Part shown: one piece after another, positions 29,279 to 38,290 of the stretch
Layout of the letters: every line of letters begins with the position of its first letter
Numbering within the stretch: position 1 is the stretch's first letter
DNA from: Symsagittifera roscoffensis
Lineage: Eukaryota > Xenacoelomorpha > Acoela > Convolutidae
Assembly: GCF_963678635.1 (NCBI RefSeq)
Contig: NC_087062.1
Location: 19,209,789-19,273,788, forward strand
Length of the DNA: 64,000 nucleotides
Direction: 5' to 3'
The notes under the pieces: generated by a model
Told to the model about the DNA's origin: nothing
What the model saw: only the letters and a program-made list of their open reading frames with translations
The model's database searches: none
Translations under genes and position numbers: made by a program

Positions 29279-31486
29279 GAGGGTTCCAGACTATCCCTAG
29301 AGAACCATAGGAAGCTAGACGAGGTACGGAGGTTTTATAATAAGAAGTTTGAAGAAGAACATGAGGTTCACCGTAACCTGGCCTCGTCAGAGCAGTACTC
29401 GAGGCTCAGCGAGAAGGGGGAATACCAATATGTGTCTGGAGTGATGGGAATGGCCTACAACCCCTTCTTAGACTCGGAAGCTGGAGGCGCCCACAGGAAC
29501 CATGAGGTAGCGGAGCTACTGAAGTTTTGGACAGAAAGAATGATGGAAATAGACGCGGTGGAAAAAGAGGGGCCGAGCCTGGGCCTGATTCTTGAGAAAA
29601 CACCAGAGGTGGTGGGCATACCGCGTTCAAACAAGAGAGTTGAAGTGAACATGGGCGATGGAAATGGCTTGTTAACCACGAACTTGGGAGTGATATGGAA
29701 GCTATTAAGACCCTCCTGGTGTCCACATCCCCACGCGAGTCTGATCGAAGAAACCACCGAGCGAGTGAGGTTAGCACCAACGGAAGATGAAGATCTGGCA
29801 AAGTTGAGTGTGCTGCATAAGCTAATTTCACCTCAGATGCCAGAGCCAGGCGAAAAGACTAGTAATCCCGGGTCAGCAAAGAAATTGGAGCCGGGTAGCT
29901 GTCTGGATTTGACGTGTGGAAACGGAGAGCACACCTGCGATGGACGGTCATGCGTTAGAATACTGTCATTTCAAAAAGAAGACCTGGTCACTTGGTTCGA
30001 AGACATAACAGAAAGGGAGAAAAGTGAAGTGCAAATAGTAGCGGAGTGTTACGCGAGAACCACGGTGAATATAGCGACAGCTCTCGGATTCTTCTCGAGA
30101 ATGTGTAGTCTGCAGTCACTGGAAAGACTAGAATCTGAACATCATTTAGTGACGGCGTTGAGCGTAGAATCATGGCCCGGGGTGTTGCAGGTGACTCAAA
30201 AACACATCCGGAGCTGGAAGGTTGGTCTCGAGGCGGAAATGGGATTTCCCATGAGCGAAGCTTATGGCTTGCCATTGAACGCGAAATCGCTGATAGGGTC
30301 AATGATGGCCAACTTGTGCGGAAGTCACTACCCACTGCACATGGTGATGGTGGACGCATCCAGCCAGAGAGTACTGGTGGACAAGGCCTTCTCAGTGCCC
30401 AAGTGCGTGAGGTTGGCTCGGATATCGCATCACTCGCACAAGTTGTTGAGAAAAATCAGAGGGACAGTACCAAAAGAATTGAGAGATGACTTGAGTGAAA
30501 TCTGGCGAGAAGAACTTTTGAAGTTGGAGAGAGAGAACACAAGCGATCACGAGAGACAAAACGTGATCGGAAAACCTGTGGGAAGTGCTCCAAACCTGGA
30601 AGATAACGACACGATGCATGAGAAAATGATGGAGCTTGAGCCTCTCTTGGAAGCCTCGGGGGAGCGTAACCTCAGGAGCATTGAAATCACCCATGGAGAA
30701 TGCCCATGCCACTGTTTAGCGCAAACGGTGTGGTATCCAGATCACAAGAACCTTTGCCTGGTGTGGGATATGGAAGAAATCCGGTCGATCGGACTACCGG
30801 ATCACCGACAGAAGGTGACGATCTTGGTAGTGAGTACGATCTTGGCTCTGAGATGGATAGAAGAGAATATAACGAAGTATCGGGAAGCGGGGACGCCAAC
30901 GGCAGAGTCAATATACGCGATAGACTACAGTAGGAGACTCGAGTTGTTTGAGACTGCGTGCAAGGTATTCGCCATACCAACGGAAGTCAGACATGTCTGG
31001 AGCCGTTTGAGGTACTTCCCATGGTTTCGGGCGACGCTGACGACCTGGTTGTACATGACAACGAAAGATCACATGAGAAAACATCAAAAGGAGTATCGAC
31101 AGTTCCAGGCCGAGATTGGGCCGGAAGCTTTCAGGAGACCCCTGTTAACCCATCGTAATGCAATCACGACAGGATGGAAGAGAGTGGGTAAAATGTCTAG
31201 AGACAATACCAAGGCGAGGGAATCGATACTAGAGGAGGACCTGGCGAAGAATGTGAGCTTGAGCCTGCACAACTCCTTTTGTTTGAACCGGGAATCTAGG
31301 GTGAAGGCACTACCCAACCAAGCAAAGAGGTTGCAAGAGCAAAGAGAATGGATGCGATCCTACGAGCAGCTGAAGGCTTGGGAGGAGATTGTGATTAGCT
31401 CCGATGATGAAGAGGAACTGTTGAGACAGTTTGCCGTATCTAGTACTTCAGGGTGCAGTACCTCCAAGGCGAAGAGTGCGAGATGA
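29279..31486 (+). CDS. Element 1 ORF2, C-terminal part after in-frame stop
   Basis: Same frame as the main ORF2 part; first ATG at 29432 gives 684 residues. Element 2 reads straight through this junction, so the stop is probably a point mutation. Notable parts are a Cys-rich patch (CLDLTCGNGEHTCDGRSC near 29900), a second Cys/His cluster (GECPCHCLAQ near 30690) and, at the C-terminus, EEIVISSDDEEELL (near 31385), which fits a SUMO-interaction motif (hydrophobic core next to acidic residues). The rest is helical and charged with no family I recognise. Whether it is made alone, by readthrough, or not at all is unknown. Confidence 0.7.
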   Translation, partial: EGSRLSLENHRKLDEVRRFYNKKFEEEHEVHRNLASSEQYSRLSEKGEYQYVSGVMGMAYNPFLDSEAGGAHRNHEVAELLKFWTERMMEIDAVEKEGPSLGLILEKTPEVVGIPRSNKRVEVNMGDGNGLLTTNLGVIWKLLRPSWCPHPHASLIEETTERVRLAPTEDEDLAKLSVLHKLISPQMPEPGEKTSNPGSAKKLEPGSCLDLTCGNGEHTCDGRSCVRILSFQKEDLVTWFEDITEREKSEVQIVAECYARTTVNIATALGFFSRMCSLQSLERLESEHHLVTALSVESWPGVLQVTQKHIRSWKVGLEAEMGFPMSEAYGLPLNAKSLIGSMMANLCGSHYPLHMVMVDASSQRVLVDKAFSVPKCVRLARISHHSHKLLRKIRGTVPKELRDDLSEIWREELLKLERENTSDHERQNVIGKPVGSAPNLEDNDTMHEKMMELEPLLEASGERNLRSIEITHGECPCHCLAQTVWYPDHKNLCLVWDMEEIRSIGLPDHRQKVTILVVSTILALRWIEENITKYREAGTPTAESIYAIDYSRRLELFETACKVFAIPTEVRHVWSRLRYFPWFRATLTTWLYMTTKDHMRKHQKEYRQFQAEIGPEAFRRPLLTHRNAITTGWKRVGKMSRDNTKARESILEEDLAKNVSLSLHNSFCLNRESRVKALPNQAKRLQEQREWMRSYEQLKAWEEIVISSDDEEELLRQFAVSSTSGCSTSKAKSAR

Positions 31487-31915
31487 GCAGGTGGCTCGAA
31501 TGGATCTTGAGTCTTGAGAGGGAAAGGGGGGCTTGAGCGTGGGTCCGGGTGAAACCTGGATTCACGAAAAAGAAGTTTTAACAAAGCAAATATTGTTATT
31601 AATATACTATATTTATTATATAAATCAAAATGCTGCATGACAATTTCCTGATTGAATAGGACAAAAGAAATTTTAAATGATTGGCTTGGAAAGCAAGAAT
31701 TCAAGGGTGCAGGTGTGTGCAGATTTTGATTGCTGTTTAGCGATAGTGTGAAAATTTTACATGGCTGTGAATTTTGGGGTGTAGATAAGCTTAAGTCTGC
31801 TGCAAACTTCTGTAAATGACCACTGGCACTGTATCTTGAGTAACACTCGGTTTTCTGGGACTCACTGGCAGAAGACAGCACGCGATGAGGACATCGATCT
31901 CGAGTCCGGGGAGTA
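31487..31915 (+). other. Element 1 3' region and polypurine tract
   Basis: No gene. It contains an AT-rich block (about 31580-31640) conserved in element 2 and ends with TCCGGGGAGTA (31905-31915), the purine-rich tract directly before LTR C that should prime plus-strand DNA synthesis. Confidence 0.75.
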
Positions 31916-32799
31916 TGTGCCAGTCGGTCATATTCGGAAGTTTGACCTTGAGAGAAGCAAAAAACACTTGATTTTGGAGTGAAATTTAATTTTTCACAAT
32001 TTCGAATGGAACCTGTCATGCACGATTTTCTCGCGATAACTGAAAATCAGAAAAGAGAAGTCAGAACGTTCGAGTGAAAAATGCGGGAAAGTTGCAAGAG
32101 AAATCGGTAGGAAATTGCTATTCGCAATTTCCATCATAGTGAACAAGAGTAGAGCTGTCCCATCTGAAATAGAAGACAGAGTATTCCCGAGAGAACGATT
32201 ATTTGAGCTGGACCAGAGTGAACCTTCGACGGAAAGGTGGACAACTTGAGTGTCCCAATGGTTCACGAGAAACTATATCCTAGAGTTAAGACTTGTCCTC
32301 GTTATTGAAACTGATAAACATTAAAACTCATTTAGTTACATTATTTAATTCTTGAGTTAATTACCGACTGAAGTACTTCCCCTTCTTGAGTGTGCTACAA
32401 TGTGAGTACTAATTTAAATTTCTAGAGTGTGTTTTATAATTGTTATGTTGAGGTAAGGCGAGTTTTAGGTTGATCCATCTGAAATGGATCAAAGTTACAC
32501 TGTCTAATAAAAAGTAACTTAACGGTTTGTTCCAACCCGGTTTTTAACGGCGTTCATGTATTTTGGGTATCTAGAGACCTAAGTATGGGGACGTTTCTAA
32601 TTCTAGAGTGGGGGGATATTTTAGTAGTAGCCTTTAAGCTGTAACGGGTCGTAGTCTCATGTCACAAACGAACCGAACTGGCTCCGACCGTTCTTGAGGT
32701 AGAAAAACACAAGAGATGGTGTCCCTGACCCTTGAGCCAGTGGTTATAGGGCCTATTTTTCTTAAGCCTCATGTGTGACTGCAGTAGACGAATGTTACA
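31916..32799 (+). repeat. LTR C (3' LTR of element 1)
   Basis: 884 bp, same length as LTR B with about three substitutions, TGTGCC...TGTTACA. It is preceded by the polypurine tract and followed by TAT, the right-hand copy of the 3-bp target duplication. Confidence 0.9.
32470..32511 (+). promoter_or_regulatory. LTR hairpin plus AATAAA (LTR C)
   Basis: Perfect 9-bp inverted repeat at 32470-32492 and AATAAA at 32506-32511; as the 3' LTR of element 1 this would be its poly(A) signal. Confidence 0.7.
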
Positions 32800-32970
32800 T
32801 ATTTTGGTAGTGGTTACTGGTTTTTAGTCTCATGTCGCAAGTGAACCGAATTGGCTCCAACCGTTCGAGGTAGAAAAACACAAGAGATAGTGTCCCTGAC
32901 TCTTGAGCCAATGGTTATAGGGCCTATTTTTCTTTAACCTCATATGTGACCGAAGTAGGCGACTGTTACA
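32800..32970 (+). repeat. LTR A, 3' portion (rest of element 2 5' LTR)
   Basis: 171 bp from TATTTTGGTAG to GACTGTTACA. Joined to 7140-7833 it gives an LTR of about 862 bp that matches LTR D across the junction. It is followed by the element 2 leader. Confidence 0.85.
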
Positions 32971-33450
32971 TAGTGTTTTTATGGCGCTCCTGGGTGTTTT
33001 TGCGACATCATGACTACGGAGTCGAACCCACTTGACACAGCTCTTGGCTACATGCCCATTCTAGAGTACCGGTGGTACGGTTCAGCGGGAACGTGTAAGC
33101 CTTCCGGTTGTACCGTGATAGCTTTTTAAGAAAACTCGAGAAAATTTCTTGGTACGCTCTCCAAACGAGGCTTAGCTAACCGAGTAAGGGGGGTAACTAG
33201 GGGGACAAAAAAACTAGCAGAAGACAAAAAGCGAAACAAAAACCGAAAAAGAATAGAAAAAGGAACAAAAACAATAAAACAAAAAAATGACAGTGACTTT
33301 GACACCAGATTAGTTGGATCAAATCTTTATATTAATTAAATACCATACCCATACTGTTTTTATAAGACCGATCGTTTCGATCATTTCAGCAATTTGAAAA
33401 GGTGCCCGAGTGTGGGGCGTTGTTAAGGGTTTTCAGATAGCTTGCAACTT

Positions 33451-33585
33451 AGCTGGACCACTAGGAGATTTAACTGGAAGAGGTGACCAGTCGACTAGGA
33501 AAGTGGTTCACATGGACTTAGCTGGACCATTAGGAGACTTGACTGGAGCAAGTGACCAGCCAAGTGGGAAAGTGGTGCTGGTGAT
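33451..33585 (+). repeat. 69-bp tandem repeat in element 2 leader
   Basis: Two copies (AGCTGGACCA at 33451 and 33520) of the unit that occurs nearly three times in element 1. Confidence 0.85.
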
Positions 33586-33925
33586 CAGGTGCAGGACAAG
33601 TCAAGGAGACAACCAGCACGGAATCAGAGCAACAAGAGAGGACGGGGGTGTTCTCAACTTGGTCAAACGGGTATCGTTAAAATCCACATTACGTTATAGG
33701 AGATAAGTGTAAAATTGGATAAGCGGAACCCCACTGTTTTGAGGAACGTTTTTACTCAAGCAGGCCTGGAAACAGGTTCTACGGTTTTCTCTCAAGAGGT
33801 TTAGCACCCGGCGCTTAAGGTAATTTTCGGCTTAAGAGGGGGGCTAAAGAGAGGGGAGGTTAGAAGGGGGGCTGGTTAGGTTAGAGGTTGGCGGTTGTAA
33901 ATTGTAAAAGGGGGGACACATTAGA

Positions 33926-33959
33926 GTAACTAATTGATCGACATCGTCGATTTAGTTAC
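33926..33959 (+). promoter_or_regulatory. Conserved leader hairpin (element 2)
   Basis: Outer stem GTAACTAA/TTAGTTAC and inner stem ATCGAC/GTCGAT around an ATC loop. Compared with element 1, one pair changes from G-C to A-T on both sides and a G-U pair becomes G-C. Confidence 0.65.
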
Positions 33960-34491
33960 ATTAGAGTCTTACACGCGTTGAAGATAAGAAGCGGATATTC
34001 AAATTTAACATCGAATTAAGGTAGGTACCCTGGTCAGATCGGGTGGGGGGAACGGACGTAAACAAAACGGACACCAGATCGCTAGCAGGGGGGAGGAAAA
34101 CGCGTAGCAATCAGGTACCAGACGTTTTTTTTGTTGTTTTGTTCAAATAAAAAGGTTGACACAATTCACCTTTGAATTTTAGGTGGATTTATTTCTCTGT
34201 TTTTATCATTTTTTTCCTTTCCCTGTTTAAATTTCCACGTTTTTGGTAAAAATTTCAATCGGTTTTGAACAAACAGGTGATCACAAGAAAAGCCGAACAA
34301 GTTGGGTTTCAACTTGCATCAAAATATTAAAAGGGAGATAAATACAGGATGGTTGGTAATTTTAACGTTTGGCCGGTAAGATTGGGTTTTTTTGGAATTT
34401 TTTATTAGAGCTCAAGTGGTGGTACCAGGTACATTGGTTCAAGGGTCCCGACAACGAAAGAGAAGAGTTCCCACTGTCCCAACACTTAGTG

Positions 34492-35365
34492 GAGAAGTCC
34501 TGGGACAGTACCGAAGAGTCTTGGGACAGCAGTCTTGGGACAGTGCAGTCTTGGAACAGGCAGTCTTGGGACAGTGGTCTTGGGACAGTGCAGTCTTGAG
34601 ACAGGCAGTCTTGGGACAGTGGTCTTGGGACAGGCAGTCTTGGGATAGGCAGTATTGGGACAGTGGTCTTGGAACAGTGCAGTCTTGGGACAGTGGTCTT
34701 GGGACAGGCAGTCTTGGGACAGGCAGTCTTGGAACAGTGGTCTTGGGACAGGCAGTCTTGGGACAGGCAGTCTTGGGACAGGCAGTCTTGGGACAGGCAG
34801 TCTTGGGACAGTAGTCTTGGGACAGGCAGTCTTGGGACAGGCAGTCTTGGGACAGGCAGTCTTGGGACAGTGGTCCTGGGACAGGCAGTCTTGGGACAGG
34901 CAGTCTTGGGACAGGCAGTCTTGGGACAGGCAGTCTTGGGACAGTAGTCTTGGGACAGGCAGTCTTGGGATAGGCAGTCTTGGGACAGCAGTCTTGGGAC
35001 AGTGTAGTCTTGGGACAGGCAGTCTTGGGACAGTGGTCTTGGGACAGGCAGTCTTGGGACAGACAGTCTTGGGACAGGCAGTCTTGGGACAGTAGTCTTG
35101 GGACAGGCAGTCTTGGGACAGGCAGTCTTGGGACAGGCAGTCTTGGGACAGGCAGTCTTGGGACAGTGGTCATGGGACAGGCAGTCTTGGGACAGGAGTC
35201 TTGGGAGGCAGTCTTGGGACAATTAAGAGAAGTCTTAGGACAGTACCTAAGAGTCTTGGGACAGCACCAGAGAGTCTTGGGACAGTACCAGGAAGTCTTG
35301 GGACGGTACAAAAAAGTTGTGTGACGGTACTAGAAGGTCTTGGGACAGTGCGAAATAGCTCAACG
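34492..35365 (+). repeat. GTCTTGGGACA minisatellite (element 2)
   Basis: Close to 60 copies, mostly 15-bp units GTCTTGGGACAGGCA with interspersed 14-bp units (…CAGTG, …CAGTA). Same core and position as in element 1 but a different unit length and composition, so the arrays expanded independently. Confidence 0.95.
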
Positions 35366-35547
35366 CTCAATTAAAAGCAAAAGGACCGGTCCGAACGATT
35401 AAATCGCGAAAGATCCATTTTATTAAGACCACGAATTGGAGATTTGTTTTTCTTAAGAGAATTAGGAATCTTTTTAGAAATTTTTATCCGTAGAATAGAA
35501 ATTTGTGAATATTAATTTTGTAGATAGAAAAATTGTAAATAAAAATC

Positions 35548-38278
35548 ATGAGGCGAAGTAGGGTACCAATAGCAAAAAAAAGAGTCCTAGAGTCAAAGAC
35601 AAAACATAACTCGTCGCAACGAAAATTGATGCCGTCGGACCAAAAAGTAACAAGAAAAAAATTTTCAGTGAGCATGGTCAACACAAGAAGCGCAAAGGAA
35701 GACAAGACGAGAGGAAGTGCTGAAGAGGGACGAACGGAACCTGCTATAAAAATTGATCTTGAGACACCAGATCAGAGTGTTGATGAGGTGGAGAAGAAGA
35801 CAACGAGGTCGACACCGATGCCGAATTCAGAAGAACAAAAGCAAATGTCGATGGAATTCTCACCGATAAACACTGTGGAGGACACGACGGGCATTACGCC
35901 GGAAATCATAAAAGACGAGTCTCAAACGAAACGATTGTCATTCATAGAGAGGTTCGCCATGATGGTTGGAACCAAATCAAGAGACACAGTGGAGGACGAA
36001 ACGAAGGCCGAGAAAGGCAAAACGCTTGGCACAGTTTCCACGATAACAACAGAAGCCAACCAAGGCGATGATCAGGTCAAAAACGGGGCAACAGCTAGTC
36101 ATGGGCATCAGCTGACCATGAAACAACAACTCCTCTAGAGATGGGCGATTTAATGGCGAAGCTAGATCAGATCGACAAAAAACTTAAGTGCAGCGAGGAG
36201 GATCGAGAAGTGATAAAGAAGGAAATAAGATACAACAAAAACGAGTACCTGGACAACTATTTTAACCTGGCAAGGGCGACGGAGGAAAAGCTTCAACAGA
36301 TGTCAGACAAGGTAGAAGCCACTAACAAAGACCGAGATGAGAATATCAACAAATACATGCAAGCAATGAAGCAACGGTATGACACTGTGAACAGCAAGTT
36401 AGGGAGTCTGGAGACGAGAATGGACACAATGAGCAGGGACCAGGCTGAGAGTTCATGTGCCATACAGACCAAACTGGATGCCATCTTGAGAAACTCTACA
36501 TCGCAAGACAGGCCGGTAACAGATCGAACGCAAGGTAACAGAGTTGATTTTGTGGAACTACAACGGAACAAGCGGAAGTCAACACCATCTTGTTACCCCG
36601 GGGTGCAGCGAGCATCGGTCCAGGGGGAGGGCAAGACAATTATTAAGAGTGGGACCTCAACTACGGCAAATGGCCCGGGGGATTCCACAACAAGCAACAA
36701 TTTGGGACCTGATGCCATGACGTGGGCTAGCACCTGGGAGATGATGAATAGGACATTGGAAGCGTTCGCTACGAGAAACACTGACTCGAGTGAAAAAGGA
36801 GGTGGCAAATCCAGGAAAACCTTCAAGAAGCCAAAAGAATTTAAGGACGACTCAGACGGATGCATCGACACTTGGGTAGAAGTCATGAGACTACATTTGG
36901 AACAGGACAACTTGAACAACGAGAGACAAGCCTGCACAGCGATACTCAGCAACTTAGAAGGCACGGCGTTGAAATGTGTAGTTGCAAAGAAGAAAGAGGA
37001 ACGCGACACTGCGGACAAAATCTTCGAGATATTGTTGAATCGATTCGGGTCAGGCACGAAGGGTCACCAAGCGATGACGAGATTTGAAAAGAGAAGGCAA
37101 AGGGATGATGAATCAATTGATCGGTTCCTGGATGACCTTGAGAGCTTGAGACGAAGGAGTGATCCTGAAGAGTCAACAAACAGAAGGAATTTTAGCATCG
37201 CCTCGAAGTTCATCGATGGGGTAAACAGTGACGAATTGAGAACAACGTTAGCAACGTACTATACACTGTCGAAAGATAGTGCACCGACTCCAGAAGAAAT
37301 GAGACAGAAGTCAAAAGAGTACATGCTGATGAAACCCAAGAATTACTCATACTCGGATAACAGGAACATGCAAGGGGGGAGTCTACCACAGAGGTCGTCA
37401 TGGTGAGATGATATGGACAAACGCCTAGAGATGATATGGACAAACGTAGGTCATGCGCAAATTGTGGATCAGCACGACGTATAAACTAGGCATGAAGAGT
37501 CTGGGGTATGCTCCGGATGAGGAAGATACGAGCCAGATGGAAGAACACAAGTTCTACAGCGGCCTGATCATCAAGATAGGTGCGAGATGCTTCTTCTGCA
37601 ATCAAGAGGGCCACTTTAGGATGGATTGTATATTATTTTGGGAAGCAGTAAGAAATCAAAGTCATCCGAAACACAAGTTAGCGTTAGCGGCGGTGCAGAA
37701 CACGAGGAACAGACAAGCCGAGTTTGAAACAAGAAACTCAGAGGCACCGAATGCGGAACTACCGACGAAGACGGTGAAAGCTGTAACGCAAGTCAATAAT
37801 GCCATGGAGACCATGACCAGGAAGTCTCCAGAGATAAAATTTGAGAGAGCAGCTGCAGAGGCTATTAACAAAGTGAAACTTGAAACAGGACCTAGCGACG
37901 AAGGAGATAGAGCAACAATTGAAACAGGAGATCGAAAAGCAGAAATTAAACGAGACGTTAAGTTGGTCAGTGCCAGTGCCAGAAGTCGTAGTGGGAGCGA
38001 CAAAGAGTGGAAATTGCAACACTCTGACAATGGTGACGGGAAAGCCATTCGGCATAACAAAGATCGGAGCCAGAATAATGCCAATAATCACTGTGGGCGG
38101 CCATGAAGTAACGAGGAACTTGAGCGAACCCAGCGACCAGACAAAAATGCACATTGATGTGTACGCAGATTGTTTAAGTGCAATAAATCCACAGACGACT
38201 TGTAGAGCCTTGAGGGCGCTACTCACAAGAGGTGGCAGCAGGTCAGTCCGTGTTGAGAATAGATACACAGAAGCTTAG
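35548..38278 (+). pseudogene. Element 2 Gag, broken
   Basis: Gag region homologous to the start of element 1 ORF1. Frames: 35548-36138, then a frameshift to 36141-37406 (coiled coil, then the capsid-like block with EFKDDSDGCIDTWVEV). At 37407-37480 a stop, a short local repeat of the GATATGGACAAACG segment and a deletion destroy the first zinc knuckle: its two Cys remain and the His and last Cys are gone. The second knuckle (CFFCNQEGHFRMDC, near 37590) is intact. Another frameshift lies near 37885, and TAG at 38276 replaces a Tyr codon. No complete Gag can be read. Confidence 0.85.
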
Positions 38279-38290
38279 GGTCCGCATGAG

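Larger units (their letters stand above)
7834..32799 (+). mobile_element. Element 1: inner giant Ty3/gypsy retroelement
   Basis: About 25 kb from LTR B (7834-8717) to LTR C (31916-32799); both LTRs are 884 bp with about three differences. It is inserted in LTR A with TAT on each side (7831-7833, 32800-32802). It carries a long repeat-rich leader, ORF1 (Gag-Pol-macro) and a giant ORF2. It is the better-preserved copy, but it has a 47-nt RT deletion, a frameshift after the integrase core, an 1,895-bp tandem duplication and one ORF2 stop. The bases directly after LTR B (8718-8888) look like the end of LTR A, which a simple nested insertion does not predict. Confidence 0.85.
32971..35547 (+). other. 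Element 2 leader (5' untranslated region)
   Basis: About 2.6 kb without a gene, parallel to the element 1 leader: candidate primer site (32982), two copies of the ~69-bp repeat, the hairpin, and the minisatellite. The first ~220 bp is nearly identical to element 1; the rest is more diverged. Confidence 0.75.

Noticed and set aside
22607-31486. ORF2 as an envelope glycoprotein
   Set aside because: Only the position fits. I see no signal peptide, furin-like site, fusion peptide or C-terminal transmembrane anchor, and instead an SGNH domain and coiled coil.
34362-35324. Repeat-protein frames over the second minisatellite (pentapeptide SWDRQ-type)
   Set aside because: The 15-bp unit gives an apparent five-residue repeat, but element 1 at the same place has 13/14-bp units that break any shared frame.
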